Source of the DNA: Chloroflexi bacterium OLB15
Lineage (GTDB): Bacteria > Chloroflexota > Anaerolineae > Aggregatilineales > Phototrophicaceae
Direction of reading: 5' to 3'
Assembly: GCA_001567085.1 (NCBI GenBank)
Contig: LMZS01000054.1
Coordinates: 1-38,686 of the forward strand
DNA length: 38,686 bases
Under the pieces are notes generated by a model that saw nothing but the letters and a program-made list of their open reading frames with translations, ran no database searches and was not told the origin of the DNA. Positions 7,966-16,596 of the stretch are shown in pieces. Position numbers and translations under genes: made by a program. The stretch's first letter is position 1; every line of letters begins with the position of its first letter.

Positions 7966-9483
7966 TTACTGTCTTTCGGAATGGGGCGGCTTAGGACGCG
8001 CGCTATATAAAAGTTGATAGCCCAGCAGACCCGGCATCACCCTCGTGGTAAATGCCAGGCCGTTGTTCAGAATCTTTGCCACCGAACTGGATTCCGGAAT
8101 TCCTAGCGCCAGCTCAAAAGGTATGATCGTGGCCTTTTGCATGATAATTTCATAACCGTTTTCTTCAAGCATCCGCCTTGCGGTAGACCGCGTGAAAAAG
8201 CGAACGTGGGTTTTATCCAAAATTCCTCGCTGCGTGTAATTAAACCGCCCAAAGAGCAGCGCCATTCGCACAGTAATATTGGCGATATTTGGCACAGAAA
8301 CCAGCAGTTGCCCGCCTGGCTTTAAAAGCGCAAGGCAATCTTGAAGGATGCGCTCTGGGTGGGGTAAGTGTTCAATGATGTCTTGCAGCAGTATCTTGTC
8401 AAAAGTCCGCCCCTTTAGCGCGGGCATAACATCATCCAGTCCATTGCTCAAATCCGCGCGATAATATTCCGCTAAAAACGCTGCCTTTTGCGGTTCGCTA
8501 AGCATATCCACGCCCACAACACGGTTATTTTTAGCGGCAACACGTTCGGAAAAGAAGCCTTCCCCGCAGCCTAAATCAAGCACATCCTGATTCCGCCCAA
8601 TCAACCGTTCAAAGTAATCGTGACTGCTGTGGCGGCTTTGCTTCAAGGGGTAGTGCGTGAAATATTCTTCGTATTCCGGGTAGCGTTTGGTTGAGCGCAC
8701 AGTGGATTTATAGCGATACACCGAACGCATCACATCACGCGCATATTTCATGCCGTTTACATAGCAAATCTCATCCCCATAATACGTGGGGATGGGGGTT
8801 TCCTTGATTCGAAATCCCTGATGATGCAGCTTAATAATGATTTCGGTATCGAAGTGAAAATCATTGGTCATGTGCGTAAAGTCAATCTGGCGCAGCGCAT
8901 TCAGGCTGTAAGCCCGGTAGCCGCTGTGAAATTCAGTGAGCTTCATCCCCAACGCGGCATTCTCAGCTACCGTCAAAATACGGTTGCCAAGATACTTATA
9001 GATTGGCATCCCCCCTTTCAGTGGGCCGCCAAAGTCCTTCATCATGCGTGAGCCAAAGACAGCATCCGCCTCGCCGTTAATGATGGGCAGATACATCTCA
9101 GCCAGCATTTCCGGGGCATATTGCCCATCCCCATGCAGCAGAACAACAGCATCAAAGCCCTTATCTATAAAATATTGATAGCCGGCCTTCTGGTTTCCGC
9201 CGTAGCCTAAGTTTTTCTCGTTCTTAAAAATGGTTAGGTTTGCGGTATTGGAGAGGGTTTTATAGCCAATACCAAGCTCATAAGTTGCGTCTTGACTGGC
9301 ATCGTCAAAAACAACCACTTCGGCAACATCTGCCCACACTTGTTTCGGAATACGTGTGAGAACTTTAGTGAGGGTAGTGACAGCATTATAGGCAACAATC
9401 AATATGCCTATTCTTTGAAGATGTTTGGCTGTTGAATGAATGGCTTCACTCTTATCAACAGTTCTAACCGCCATAGCATACAC
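7966..9483 (-). CDS. Fused family-2 glycosyltransferase and class I methyltransferase
   Basis: A 505-residue bifunctional protein. Residues about 22-260 form a GT-A fold family-2 glycosyltransferase like dolichyl/polyprenyl-phosphate sugar synthases: GILIVAYNAV, then VFDDASQDATY, NLGYGGNQKAG, the acidic nucleotide-sugar motif LLHGDGQYAPE, and HSGYRAYS. Residues about 285-470 form a SAM-dependent methyltransferase: VLDLGCGEGFFSE (motif I), VVGVDM (acidic end of strand 2), ILLQDIIEHLPHPE and LKPGGQLLVSVPN. No membrane helices are evident. The first part may charge a lipid carrier for the membrane protein encoded directly downstream, while the second methylates a sugar or glycolipid; both substrates are inferred. 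Two ATGs (9483 and 9474) are possible starts, and neither has ideal spacing from AGGG. Confidence 0.88.
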   Translation of the reverse strand: MYAMAVRTVDKSEAIHSTAKHLQRIGILIVAYNAVTTLTKVLTRIPKQVWADVAEVVVFDDASQDATYELGIGYKTLSNTANLTIFKNEKNLGYGGNQKAGYQYFIDKGFDAVVLLHGDGQYAPEMLAEMYLPIINGEADAVFGSRMMKDFGGPLKGGMPIYKYLGNRILTVAENAALGMKLTEFHSGYRAYSLNALRQIDFTHMTNDFHFDTEIIIKLHHQGFRIKETPIPTYYGDEICYVNGMKYARDVMRSVYRYKSTVRSTKRYPEYEEYFTHYPLKQSRHSSHDYFERLIGRNQDVLDLGCGEGFFSERVAAKNNRVVGVDMLSEPQKAAFLAEYYRADLSNGLDDVMPALKGRTFDKILLQDIIEHLPHPERILQDCLALLKPGGQLLVSVPNIANITVRMALLFGRFNYTQRGILDKTHVRFFTRSTARRMLEENGYEIIMQKATIIPFELALGIPESSSVAKILNNGLAFTTRVMPGLLGYQLLYSARPKPPHSERQ

Positions 9484-9611
9484 CCTAAATTCGCCGTATG
9501 CATAGTCTACAAAAACCGCTGATCAATCACAATCTTAAGTTTGAATAGCGAAAGTTGGTTAAATTTGCCGTGTCGGGTAAAGGGGCAGCAGCCGGTGATC
9601 AACCGCCAACG

Positions 9612-10796
9612 CTACGGAATCAATCCCAGTTCCCGCGCCTCATCATACGTCAGTGGGCCGCGCTCGCGGCGGGTTTCGTTGGCAATTTCCGCCAGCTTGT
9701 CAGGGTCAAACAGGTCTTCCAGCGCGCCTTCATCCAGCACGTTCAAATCTTGCTGAAAAATGGTGATGTCAAGGTCTTGAATCGGCTCTAGCAGCGGCAG
9801 CTCAGCGTGTGCCGGTTCAACCGGCGCGTCGCCCCATTCTTCAGCCTTCACCACCGTTGGCTCAATCGGCATTTCTACATCTAATTCAAGCTGCACCGCC
9901 GCCACCGTCGTGGTGGTGCGTTTCTTGCGTTTGCCCTCAGTCGCAGGCGCTTCAGCGATCAGCGCGCTTGCCCCGATCAGAGCGATCAGGTCTTCAGACG
10001 CGCGCCGTCCGTACCGTGTTACCGCGCCCATCGCGCGTGCGCCCGTTGCCGCGTTGAAAACAAGGCTTAGAAAATGGTGTAAGCCAACCGAAATCACATA
10101 CACGCTGTAGTTTGCGCCGTCATACACCATCAGCGATGAGGAATGCCCGCCAACGATACGCCCCATCCCAATGGTCGCGCCCACCGTTGGCAGCAGTGCG
10201 TTCGTCAAATCATCGCGATCAATATAGCCAACTGCCCCGTGTTCCAGCAGCACTTCTCCGGCGCGGTTGGAAAGCACTACCGCCATCGCCCCCACATCGT
10301 TAAGCAGCGTATCAATAATGCGCCCGGCCGCGCGAACATCTACCGGAGGAATCACCGCCGCTTCTTCACGGGTACGCTCTTTGGGCGGCGGCGCGCTGTA
10401 GGCTGCTGCCACAATATCTTTGCCATCTAACGCCGCTGACAGCACACGCACAAACTGCGCCCCATCCAGTGGCCGCCGCATGTACAAAAAGCTCGCCTCT
10501 TCGCGCGTTTGCGGCTCAAATTCCGTATTATCCTCATCGCCTATTAAAACGATGTTCGCTTCCGGCTGAATCTGTTTGATGCGCTTTGCCAGCGCAATGC
10601 CGTCAAAAGTATCTGATAGCACCAGCGCGGCAATCACGATCCTGAACCGGCCATTCTCCAGCTCGTCCAGAGCCTCAAGATCGCCTGGAACGTCCACTTG
10701 AATGACGTGTCGCTCCAGCAAATTTAAGGCCGCGCGGGTAAGCTGCGCTGCCGTTCCGGTAGGATCAACTGTCAGTATACGGGGCAAAGATGCCAT
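9612..10796 (-). CDS. Pseudo-receiver plus roadblock/LC7 domain protein
   Basis: A 394-residue cytoplasmic protein. The N-terminus (about 1-130) has the receiver fold pattern (RILTVDPTG, RFRIVIAALVLSDTFDGI, ANIVLIGDED, SFLYMRRPLDG), but the phosphoacceptor Asp expected in IVIAALVLS is Ala, the second acidic residue after VD is missing, and the conserved Lys before Pro is Arg. It therefore probably cannot be phosphorylated. Residues about 155-265 form a roadblock/LC7 domain (GAMAVVLSNRAGEVL, GMGRIVGG, HHFLSLVF), a family that binds small GTPases such as MglA. The acidic C-terminal tail ends in DEARELGLIP. The ATG at 10796 has GGTGA five bases upstream. A role in GTPase-linked polarity or signalling is inferred; no GTPase gene is in this window. 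Confidence 0.82.
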   Translation of the reverse strand: MASLPRILTVDPTGTAAQLTRAALNLLERHVIQVDVPGDLEALDELENGRFRIVIAALVLSDTFDGIALAKRIKQIQPEANIVLIGDEDNTEFEPQTREEASFLYMRRPLDGAQFVRVLSAALDGKDIVAAAYSAPPPKERTREEAAVIPPVDVRAAGRIIDTLLNDVGAMAVVLSNRAGEVLLEHGAVGYIDRDDLTNALLPTVGATIGMGRIVGGHSSSLMVYDGANYSVYVISVGLHHFLSLVFNAATGARAMGAVTRYGRRASEDLIALIGASALIAEAPATEGKRKKRTTTTVAAVQLELDVEMPIEPTVVKAEEWGDAPVEPAHAELPLLEPIQDLDITIFQQDLNVLDEGALEDLFDPDKLAEIANETRRERGPLTYDEARELGLIP

Positions 10797-10914
10797 ATTT
10801 TCACCACATCAAAATCAGCCAATTTGAACCGCCATTTTCAGTATAGTCCCTAACTGAAGGCATAAACGAAAAGGTTTGGCACAATGAACGGGAATTTCGT
10901 CCTGTTGTCAACAA

Positions 10915-10941
10915 AAAAACGCGCCTTCTCCGCGCGTTTTT
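10915..10941 (-). terminator. Bidirectional-looking intrinsic terminator
   Basis: A perfect 10-bp stem (aaaaacgcgc / gcgcgttttt) with a 7-base loop. On the minus strand the right arm is followed by seven T residues. It lies about 105 bases beyond the stop of the small membrane protein gene and upstream of the pseudo-receiver gene, so it separates these two minus-strand units. Confidence 0.8.
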
Positions 10942-11047
10942 GCCTCTGTTCTTCTGATGATCTTGTAATACCGCCCGATTATTCACGGGGGCATCTATAG
11001 CCAGCATTTCGCGCTTGATGGCTCGCGCGTCAGGCAGTAAAACGCGC

Positions 11048-11440
11048 CTACATCGCAATCGCAATCTTGGTCGGGTCTGCCGGATTGAAGCGCACCGGAA
11101 GGGAAGCGCCGATCTGGTACTGCATCATCTGATACATCGGCACGCGCCGCTGTACCCATGCCTGATACGGCGGTTGCCCATTCTGCGGATACACTTCCAG
11201 CAGCAGGTTCAGTACCGGCATTTCATTGATATACATATTGGTTTCAGTAATCTGAACAATGCGCGCCTGCGCCGGTATGCCCGTCCGCAGCAGTTCCTGC
11301 GATGCGGCATCCTTGCCAGAATATTTACGTGACCAGCGAATGACGACGAACGCGATCACACCGGCGAAGATGAAGCTGACAATGATGATCCCCACCGTTA
11401 GCCCTACCGTTCCGCCAACCATTCCCCCAATATCTGGCAT
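11048..11440 (-). CDS. Small single-span membrane protein, DUF3592-like
   Basis: A 130-residue protein with a strong Shine-Dalgarno (AAGGAGA, seven bases before ATG). A Gly-rich N-terminus leads into one transmembrane helix (about 14-36, VGIIIVSFIFAGVIAFVVI) followed by positive charges (RWSRK), so the C-terminal part should be cytoplasmic. The soluble domain reads GIPAQARIVQITETNMYIN, then VLNLLLEVYPQNGQPPYQAW, then GASLPVRFNPADPTKIAIA. This is the pattern of small beta-barrel proteins of the DUF3592 type common in Actinobacteria and Chloroflexota. The function is unknown. Confidence 0.75.
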   Translation of the reverse strand: MPDIGGMVGGTVGLTVGIIIVSFIFAGVIAFVVIRWSRKYSGKDAASQELLRTGIPAQARIVQITETNMYINEMPVLNLLLEVYPQNGQPPYQAWVQRRVPMYQMMQYQIGASLPVRFNPADPTKIAIAM

Positions 11441-11513
11441 CGTACTTTCTCCTTTGCATTGATCAATGTTATGTGATCTTTATAACCCAATTCTAATCAA
11501 TGTAAAGCGACTT

Positions 11514-12155
11514 TTACGAGTTGTTATCAAATTGCGCCCACACCTCATCCGGCAGCGGAAGCGTAGTTTGCGGCGCAAATGTGCGTGGAAACGCCAGATG
11601 CAGCCATTGGATGTAATTGATATTCTGCTGAACCGGGTAGTCCGGATCGTCAGCCGCAATCGGCTCGTCAGGATCGTATTCGCCGTAAGCCGCGCCAGTC
11701 TCACGCCAGCTTTCAAGTGCAGGGGGCGAAAGTGCCGCCAGATGTTGCAGCGCAGTCGCCGCTTCATCAATCTGCCCGGCCTGTGCATACAGCGCCGCCA
11801 GGCTCGCCCATCCAGACGCATACTGCGGCGAAAGCTGAACGAAGCGCTCAAATGCGCTTATCGCGCGGGGTACTGCCGTTGCATCGCCCTGCATGGCGGC
11901 AATGCTCAGCGCCAGCCCCTGCTGCTGGTAATACGGCGCGAAGTCGGGATCGCCTTCTGCCACCCTATCCAGCGCATCAGCCACGCCTACCCAGTTACCC
12001 GCGTTCACGTTGTCACTCAGCGCCCACCAGTAATCACGGTATCGGATCGCCGCCGTCAGCGCCAGCCCAAACAGCGCCCCACCCGTGACAATCAGCAGCA
12101 CCCCGCGCACCCATCCACGCCGCGACAGCGCCGCGCTTGCCGGTGCCAGGCACAA
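11514..12155 (-). pseudogene. O-antigen-ligase-like paralogue B, C-terminal TPR fragment
   Basis: This is the last in-frame piece of a broken gene that starts at 13375. It encodes the final membrane helix (VLLIVTGGALFGLALT) and a soluble TPR-like tail (GLALSIAAMQGDATAVPRAI, then YASGWASLAALYAQAGQIDE), ending with the stop at 11514. The ATG/TTG at its left edge is not a real start: the protein continues from the frame of 12034-12393. An apparent one-base insertion between about 12130 and 12160 separates the two. The TPR tail closely resembles that of the upstream paralogue. Confidence 0.75.
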
Positions 12156-12393
12156 CCAGCGCCGCCAGCACCATCAGCCCGGTGATCATCACCGCAGGAT
12201 TCATCGCCGGCAGGTCGAACAAGTGATGCACGCTCATCGCGATCACCGCCCCGCCAGCAGCGGCGGCGGCATCTGGCTCAAATGTCTGGCTCAATCGCAG
12301 GTTACGCCGTCCCGCGCGGTAGACCAGAAACACCATCAGCGCCAGCGCCGCCAGCCCCACAAGGCCTAATTCCGCGCCAATATGCAGCGGCAA
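12034..12393 (-). pseudogene. O-antigen-ligase-like paralogue B, third fragment
   Basis: This stretch carries the end of the ligase core. The segment HSHAHNLPLHIGAELGLVGL lies in this frame once the apparent deletion near 12431 is repaired, and a membrane helix follows (LGLVGLAALALMVFLVY). The HAHN-type motif and the following helix are typical of Wzy/WaaL polymerases and ligases. After about 12150 the meaningful reading moves to the frame of the next fragment. Confidence 0.7.
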
Positions 12394-12689
12394 ATTGTGC
12401 GCGTGGCTGTGCGGGGCAGTGGGCGGCGTCGGGTCAGCCGTGCCAGCCCCGCGCCGAATGTGAACACGCCATACCCCACTATCGGCTTTTCGATGAACAT
12501 CTGTATCGCGGTTTCATAAATGAAGGTTCGCAGGTCAGCCGTTCGCCCGGAAAAGCCCAGTGAATAGACGATAAACACCGCGCCGCCAACCAGCGCCGCC
12601 AGCGCCGCCAGCCCAGCCATGACGACCAGCGCCTTGCGCCCGCTGCTCAGGCTGCTGGTACGGTCACACGCGCGCGGTGTACCGTCCAA
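12366..12689 (-). pseudogene. O-antigen-ligase-like paralogue B, second fragment
   Basis: The frame encodes a membrane helix (VVMAGLAALAALVGGAVFIVY) and the conserved ligase stretch FSGRTADLRTFIYETAI, then EKPIVGYGVFTFG. At 12431-12433 three G residues stand where four would keep the ligase reading (L T P T P P T before the His-rich loop). Beyond that point this frame is meaningless and stops at 12366. The upstream join, in about 12664-12728, is less certain. Confidence 0.7.
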
Positions 12690-13375
12690 CCCCCGGCCTG
12701 TAAAGCAGCCACAACCCGCAAAAGATCAGCCCCGCCGCCCCACCGATCCAGGCGCCGCGCGAAAAAAGTCGTGACCAGCAGCGCCAGCATCAGCAGGCAG
12801 TACGCCATCAGCACAATTTTTGGCACTTTTGCCTTGCTTTGTGCCGCCCGCACCAGCGCAATCGGCAGGAACGCCACCAGCACCGCCGCCAGCGTGTTCG
12901 GATTGCCCAATGTCCCTACAGGGCGCGGCACGCCGCCGCCTGCTTGCAGCGAATTAAAAATCTGTAGCCATCCGGTGAATACCACCACCAGCCCGCCGAT
13001 CAGCAGCGCATCCAGCAGCGCCCAGCGGCTCATTCCCTTATTGGCAAGCGTATCGCTTAGCGCGTAATAACCAGCAATATACGCCGCCATGAACCACAGC
13101 CCGATAGCGATCCGCCGCCAATCCTCAATGTTGGTCAGAAAGGACAGCCCAAACGCCCCGATCCACGCCACCATCGCCATATCCAGCGGATCGGCATGCC
13201 ATTTCCAGCCGCGCCGCCAGCGTGCCAGCAGCCAGAAAACGGCAAATATGCCCAGAAAACAGATGCCGTTCAGCCGCTGCCCAACATCTAATATGCCGTT
13301 ATAGGTAGCAGCAATCGCCACCATATAGGCATAGAAAACGCCCAACAAGATGCGGGGAAGCCATCGCCCCAGCAT
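12647..13375 (-). pseudogene. O-antigen-ligase-like paralogue B, N-terminal fragment
   Basis: This is the first part of a WaaL/Wzy-type membrane protein, with several helices and the hallmark GTLGNPNTLAAVLVAFLPIA. The sequence is sensible to LLVTTF; after the A6 tract at 12762-12767 the frame becomes junk and stops at 12647. Removing one A restores TFSRGAWIGGAAG, exactly the expected ligase motif, in the third frame, which then stops at 12664. The start ATG at 13375 lies two bases after the stop of the upstream paralogue, so the pair is an operon. Whether the indels are biological or sequencing artefacts cannot be decided here. Confidence 0.8.
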
Positions 13376-13377
13376 GG

Positions 13378-15207
13378 CTAATTCTGCTCCAATGCCGCCA
13401 ACCGTTCGGCGGCAGCGCGTTCATCCGGCGCGTAATCCAGGATAGCGCGGTAGAGTTCTCTCGCCCGTTCAGTATCCCCGACGGATTCGGCATGTGCGGC
13501 GGCAAGATACCAGGGTTCCATATAGCTGTAGCCCGGCCCCGGCAGCCGCATTTCCGGGTACAGCATGAAGGCCGCCGTGCGCCCGCCAAATAACACGCCC
13601 TCAAAATTCTGCGCCAGAATACGCGGCGGAACTGCCCCCAGTAAATAAGGCTCTAGCTGCTCAAAAGGCAAATTCAAAGCCTGCGCCGCCTCTAGCCGAA
13701 TGCGATCCGGCAGTTCGTAAACCGTCCGCAGCGCCTGCGCCCGCTTCAGCCAGAATTCAAATTCAGCCAGCGTCGCGTTATCGCGCAGCAGCGGGATCAT
13801 CACTTGCGCGCGCGCCGCCGCATAATCCCCATAGCTTGGCGCGCTGCTCACCGCCCGATCCATCGCCATTACCGCCGTTTCCGTATCTGCTGCACGCATG
13901 GCTTCTATCCACGCGCTGCCGTCCCCGTCAATCTCGTCCAGCCGCTCAGGAAACAGGCCTTCAGCGATACGGTATTGAAGCTCAGGGTTGGCTTCCGCGT
14001 AATAGGCCTCTAGCGCATCCCGCCGCAGCGCCGTTTCCTGCCAGAATCCCGAAAATGGCAGCCCCCCGCGCTCTAAGAATGTCAGGTATCCAGCCACGAT
14101 CTCATCTTCTGGCGCTAAAGCATATTCTTCTCGCAGCCGCGCCAGGTTGAAACCAGCGGCATTCGCGCTGTTAAACGCTGCCGCCTGTTCCAGCGCGTTC
14201 ACTGCCTGCTCGATCTGCCCCGCCCGTTCGTAAAGCGCCGCCAGATTGATCCAGCCAGTATCCCACGTCGGCTCCAGCGCCAGCCCTGCTTCATAAAGCT
14301 GAATCGCTTCCGCGATCTGTTCTGGCGTGTGTGCGTCCAATCCGGTCAGATAAGCGATTTGCAAGGGGTATAAATGCAGGCCGGGATCAATCGCCGCCGC
14401 TTCCTGCGCCGCCTCAAGATTGCCGTTGCGAACGCTGCGCCCGAAAGCCGCCTGCGCCCGATCCGACTGTATCCAGAAAAGGCCATATCCCAGCACAATC
14501 ACCAGCGCCGCGCCAGCCGCAGCCATTTCAACCGCGCCGTTCTTCCCCTCACGCAGCCGTTTGCCGTCAGGCAGTTTGAGCGGGATCACGCAGTAAGCCG
14601 CCAGCAGCGCCGCCAGCATCACAATCGGCGTAGCAGTGAACAAATCCACCATACTCTGCACCGCCAGCGCGGCCAACGCCGCTAGCGCCGCGTCCAGCCG
14701 TATCCGATACGCGCTGTCAGCATTTCGCCGCTGCCGCCACCAGCAAACAACCACCGTCCCGGCAATCCAGATCAGCACAACCGCGCCGGGAATACCCGTT
14801 TCCGCCGTCGTGTTCAATAAGATGTTATGTGCTGTGCCTAGCCGGTCATCCACCCGCGCCGGATCGCGAAATTCACGCGCCGCACGCCCAAAGCCGCCGA
14901 TCCCATAGCCTAACGCCGGGCGTTCCTGTATCGCCTTCACCGCGCTTTGCCACAGGTTCAAGCGCAGTTCATCGCCCGATAGCCGTCCGGGGTTGCGCCC
15001 AATGATCAAAATGACCGCCACAAGCGCCACTACCGCACGCCGGCTGGCAGCAGCAGCGCCGCCGCGCCAAATCGCTTCCGTAAAGGCGCGTATAATTGCA
15101 GCCCGCCGAAGATCAGCAGCGAAACCCCCAGCGCCAGAAAACCGCCCCGGCTGAACGTGCCTACCAGCGTCAGCAGCAGCAGCGCCGCCAGAATACGCAG
15201 CACCCAC
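13378..15207 (-). pseudogene. O-antigen-ligase-like paralogue A, C-terminal part with TPR tail
   Basis: From about 15045 leftward this frame continues the ligase begun at 15794: ALVAVILIIGRNPGRLSGDE, then the conserved ERPALGYGIGGFG, TAHNILLNTTAETGIPG and more helices. A membrane-anchored TPR region of roughly 350 residues follows (AIQLYEAGLALEPTWDTGWI, ALYERAGQIEQAVNALEQAA, and a final repeat near ARELYRAILDYAPDERAA). Residues encoded upstream of about 15045 in this frame are out-of-frame noise, so the first 50 or so are not real. Wzy/WaaL proteins polymerise or ligate lipid-linked glycans on the outer side of the membrane. Together with 15030-15794 the repaired protein would be about 800 residues. 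Confidence 0.8.
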
Positions 15208-15794
15208 CGTTCATCTTTGCGCCGCGCCGTCAGCGACCATGCGAAACTGACCAGCGCCAGCGGGGTCACATAAGCCGCCAGCCATGTGCTCACCCCTAGC
15301 GGCAAATATAACTGTGGCGAGATCGGCGGGCGTCCGGTTTCCAGCCATCCCACTACCGTTTCCGGTGTAATCCCCCAGCCAAACAGGAATGATCCAAACT
15401 GCACCGCCGCCATGATCACCGCCAGCGTCGCCAGCATGAATTGAGTTTCAAAAGCCAGCCGCTGCGCCCCACTGCGGAACATCGCCGCGATGAAGAAGTA
15501 GATCAACACATTGATGAATGGCAGCCATGCGCTTTCCAGCGCCATGCGCGGGTCTTGAGCAAACAGGATCGAGAGCGCCCACACGCCCACCAGCGCGAAA
15601 AGCGGCAGGTTCAGCGCCGTTTTCGGCAGGCCAACCCCGCGCCGCATCCGCCTGATCAACCATGCGGCAAAGCAGATCGTCAAGACGATGTGCGTCAGGA
15701 TGCGGATCGGGAAAACCGTGTAGTAATACGCGCTTGCCCCGATGAAGGCGACAAACACCGCCAGAAATATCAACCCGAAACGTTGTAAACGCAT
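15030..15794 (-). pseudogene. O-antigen-ligase-like paralogue A, N-terminal part
   Basis: The start of the same gene: an ATG at 15794, about seven membrane helices and the ligase signature LVGTFSRGGFLALGVSLLIF. The frame runs into a TAG at 15030, only a few codons after ...FGAAALLLPA. A one-base deletion between about 15035 and 15060 (a CTG/GCC-rich stretch) explains the break, because the other frame continues with AVVALVAVILIIG. This is a single event, so an assembly error or a recent mutation are both possible. Confidence 0.8.
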
Positions 15795-15944
15795 GATGGG
15801 CTTGTTTCAGAATCCGCGATCTACAAAATCCGCTGCGAAGGTAAACATGGGCGCGTGCTAGAGCGCATCCACTCTGGTGACACAGTAAGCATATTTAAGA
15901 ATGTCCGCCCCAATTGCATAAAGGTGGATCTTGCCGTTCCCCCA

Positions 15945-16502
15945 TTATTTCAGGAAATAGCTGCCCATGCGCGTATAGGTCGCGCCCTGTGGCGAAAGCT
16001 GGCTGGAAAACAGGCAAAATTCCGTCGCCCGTAAGCCCGCCATCTGAAACCCGTGATGCCGCTCCAGAAACGCCGTGATTGCCGCCGCATTCCCGCCTTT
16101 TTTTATTCGCGCCAGCGTAATATGTGGGCGAACCGTCTGCGGGTGTCGTTCTGGCAAAAAGCCGATCTTCGCCATCGTATTTTCAACTTGCACCCACAGC
16201 GCTGAAAATTCATCTGCGGCCTGAATGCCCACCCACAGCACCCGCGCTGGTTGCTTAACAGCGTCAGGAAACCGCCCTACGCCTCGCAGCGCATAATCAA
16301 ACGCCCGCGCCTCAATCCCTGCCAGCGCCGCCTGCACAGCCTCCAACCGCGCGTCGTCGTTGCCATCGCCTAAAAACTTCAGCGTGATATGAAAGCCTTC
16401 TGGTTTCACCCATGCAGCGCCTTCTATCGGCGCTCGCAGCGCCGCAAGCGCAGTTTTTACCGTCTCTGGCAAATCCAGGGCGATGAACAGGCGGTAGGAC
16501 AT
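15945..16502 (-). CDS. thpR: RNA 2',3'-cyclic phosphodiesterase (2H family)
   Basis: A 185-residue protein of the LigT/ThpR family, which opens 2',3'-cyclic phosphates at RNA ends. Both catalytic HxT motifs are intact and properly spaced: HITLKFLG (about residues 40-47) and HITLARI (about 127-133). The N-terminus YRLFIALDLPE and the middle FDYALRGVGRFPD ... PARVLWVGI are also typical. Its length equals the family norm. No good Shine-Dalgarno precedes the ATG at 16502. It is followed on the same strand, after 150 bases, by the O-antigen-ligase-like pair, with no evident functional link. Confidence 0.93.
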   Translation of the reverse strand: MSYRLFIALDLPETVKTALAALRAPIEGAAWVKPEGFHITLKFLGDGNDDARLEAVQAALAGIEARAFDYALRGVGRFPDAVKQPARVLWVGIQAADEFSALWVQVENTMAKIGFLPERHPQTVRPHITLARIKKGGNAAAITAFLERHHGFQMAGLRATEFCLFSSQLSPQGATYTRMGSYFLK

Positions 16503-16529
16503 TTGTCTATATGGGCAGTGTCGGTGTGT

Positions 16530-16558
16530 TTATGAATCCCAAATTCGTGTAGTATTAT
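16530..16558 (+). promoter_or_regulatory. Candidate sigma-70 type promoter
   Basis: TTATGA and TATTAT are separated by 17 bases and lie 39 bases upstream of the next plus-strand start. This fits a promoter for the Ig-like/SH3/CARDB gene; it is a consensus match only. Confidence 0.35.
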
Positions 16559-16596
16559 GCCGTTGACCTAACGGAATACAAAGAAAGGACAGGCTG

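Noticed and set aside
12250..15100. Repeated GCCGCC/GCGCC tracts resembling a simple repeat
   Set aside because: They follow from Ala-rich membrane helices in a GC-rich gene and show no fixed period.
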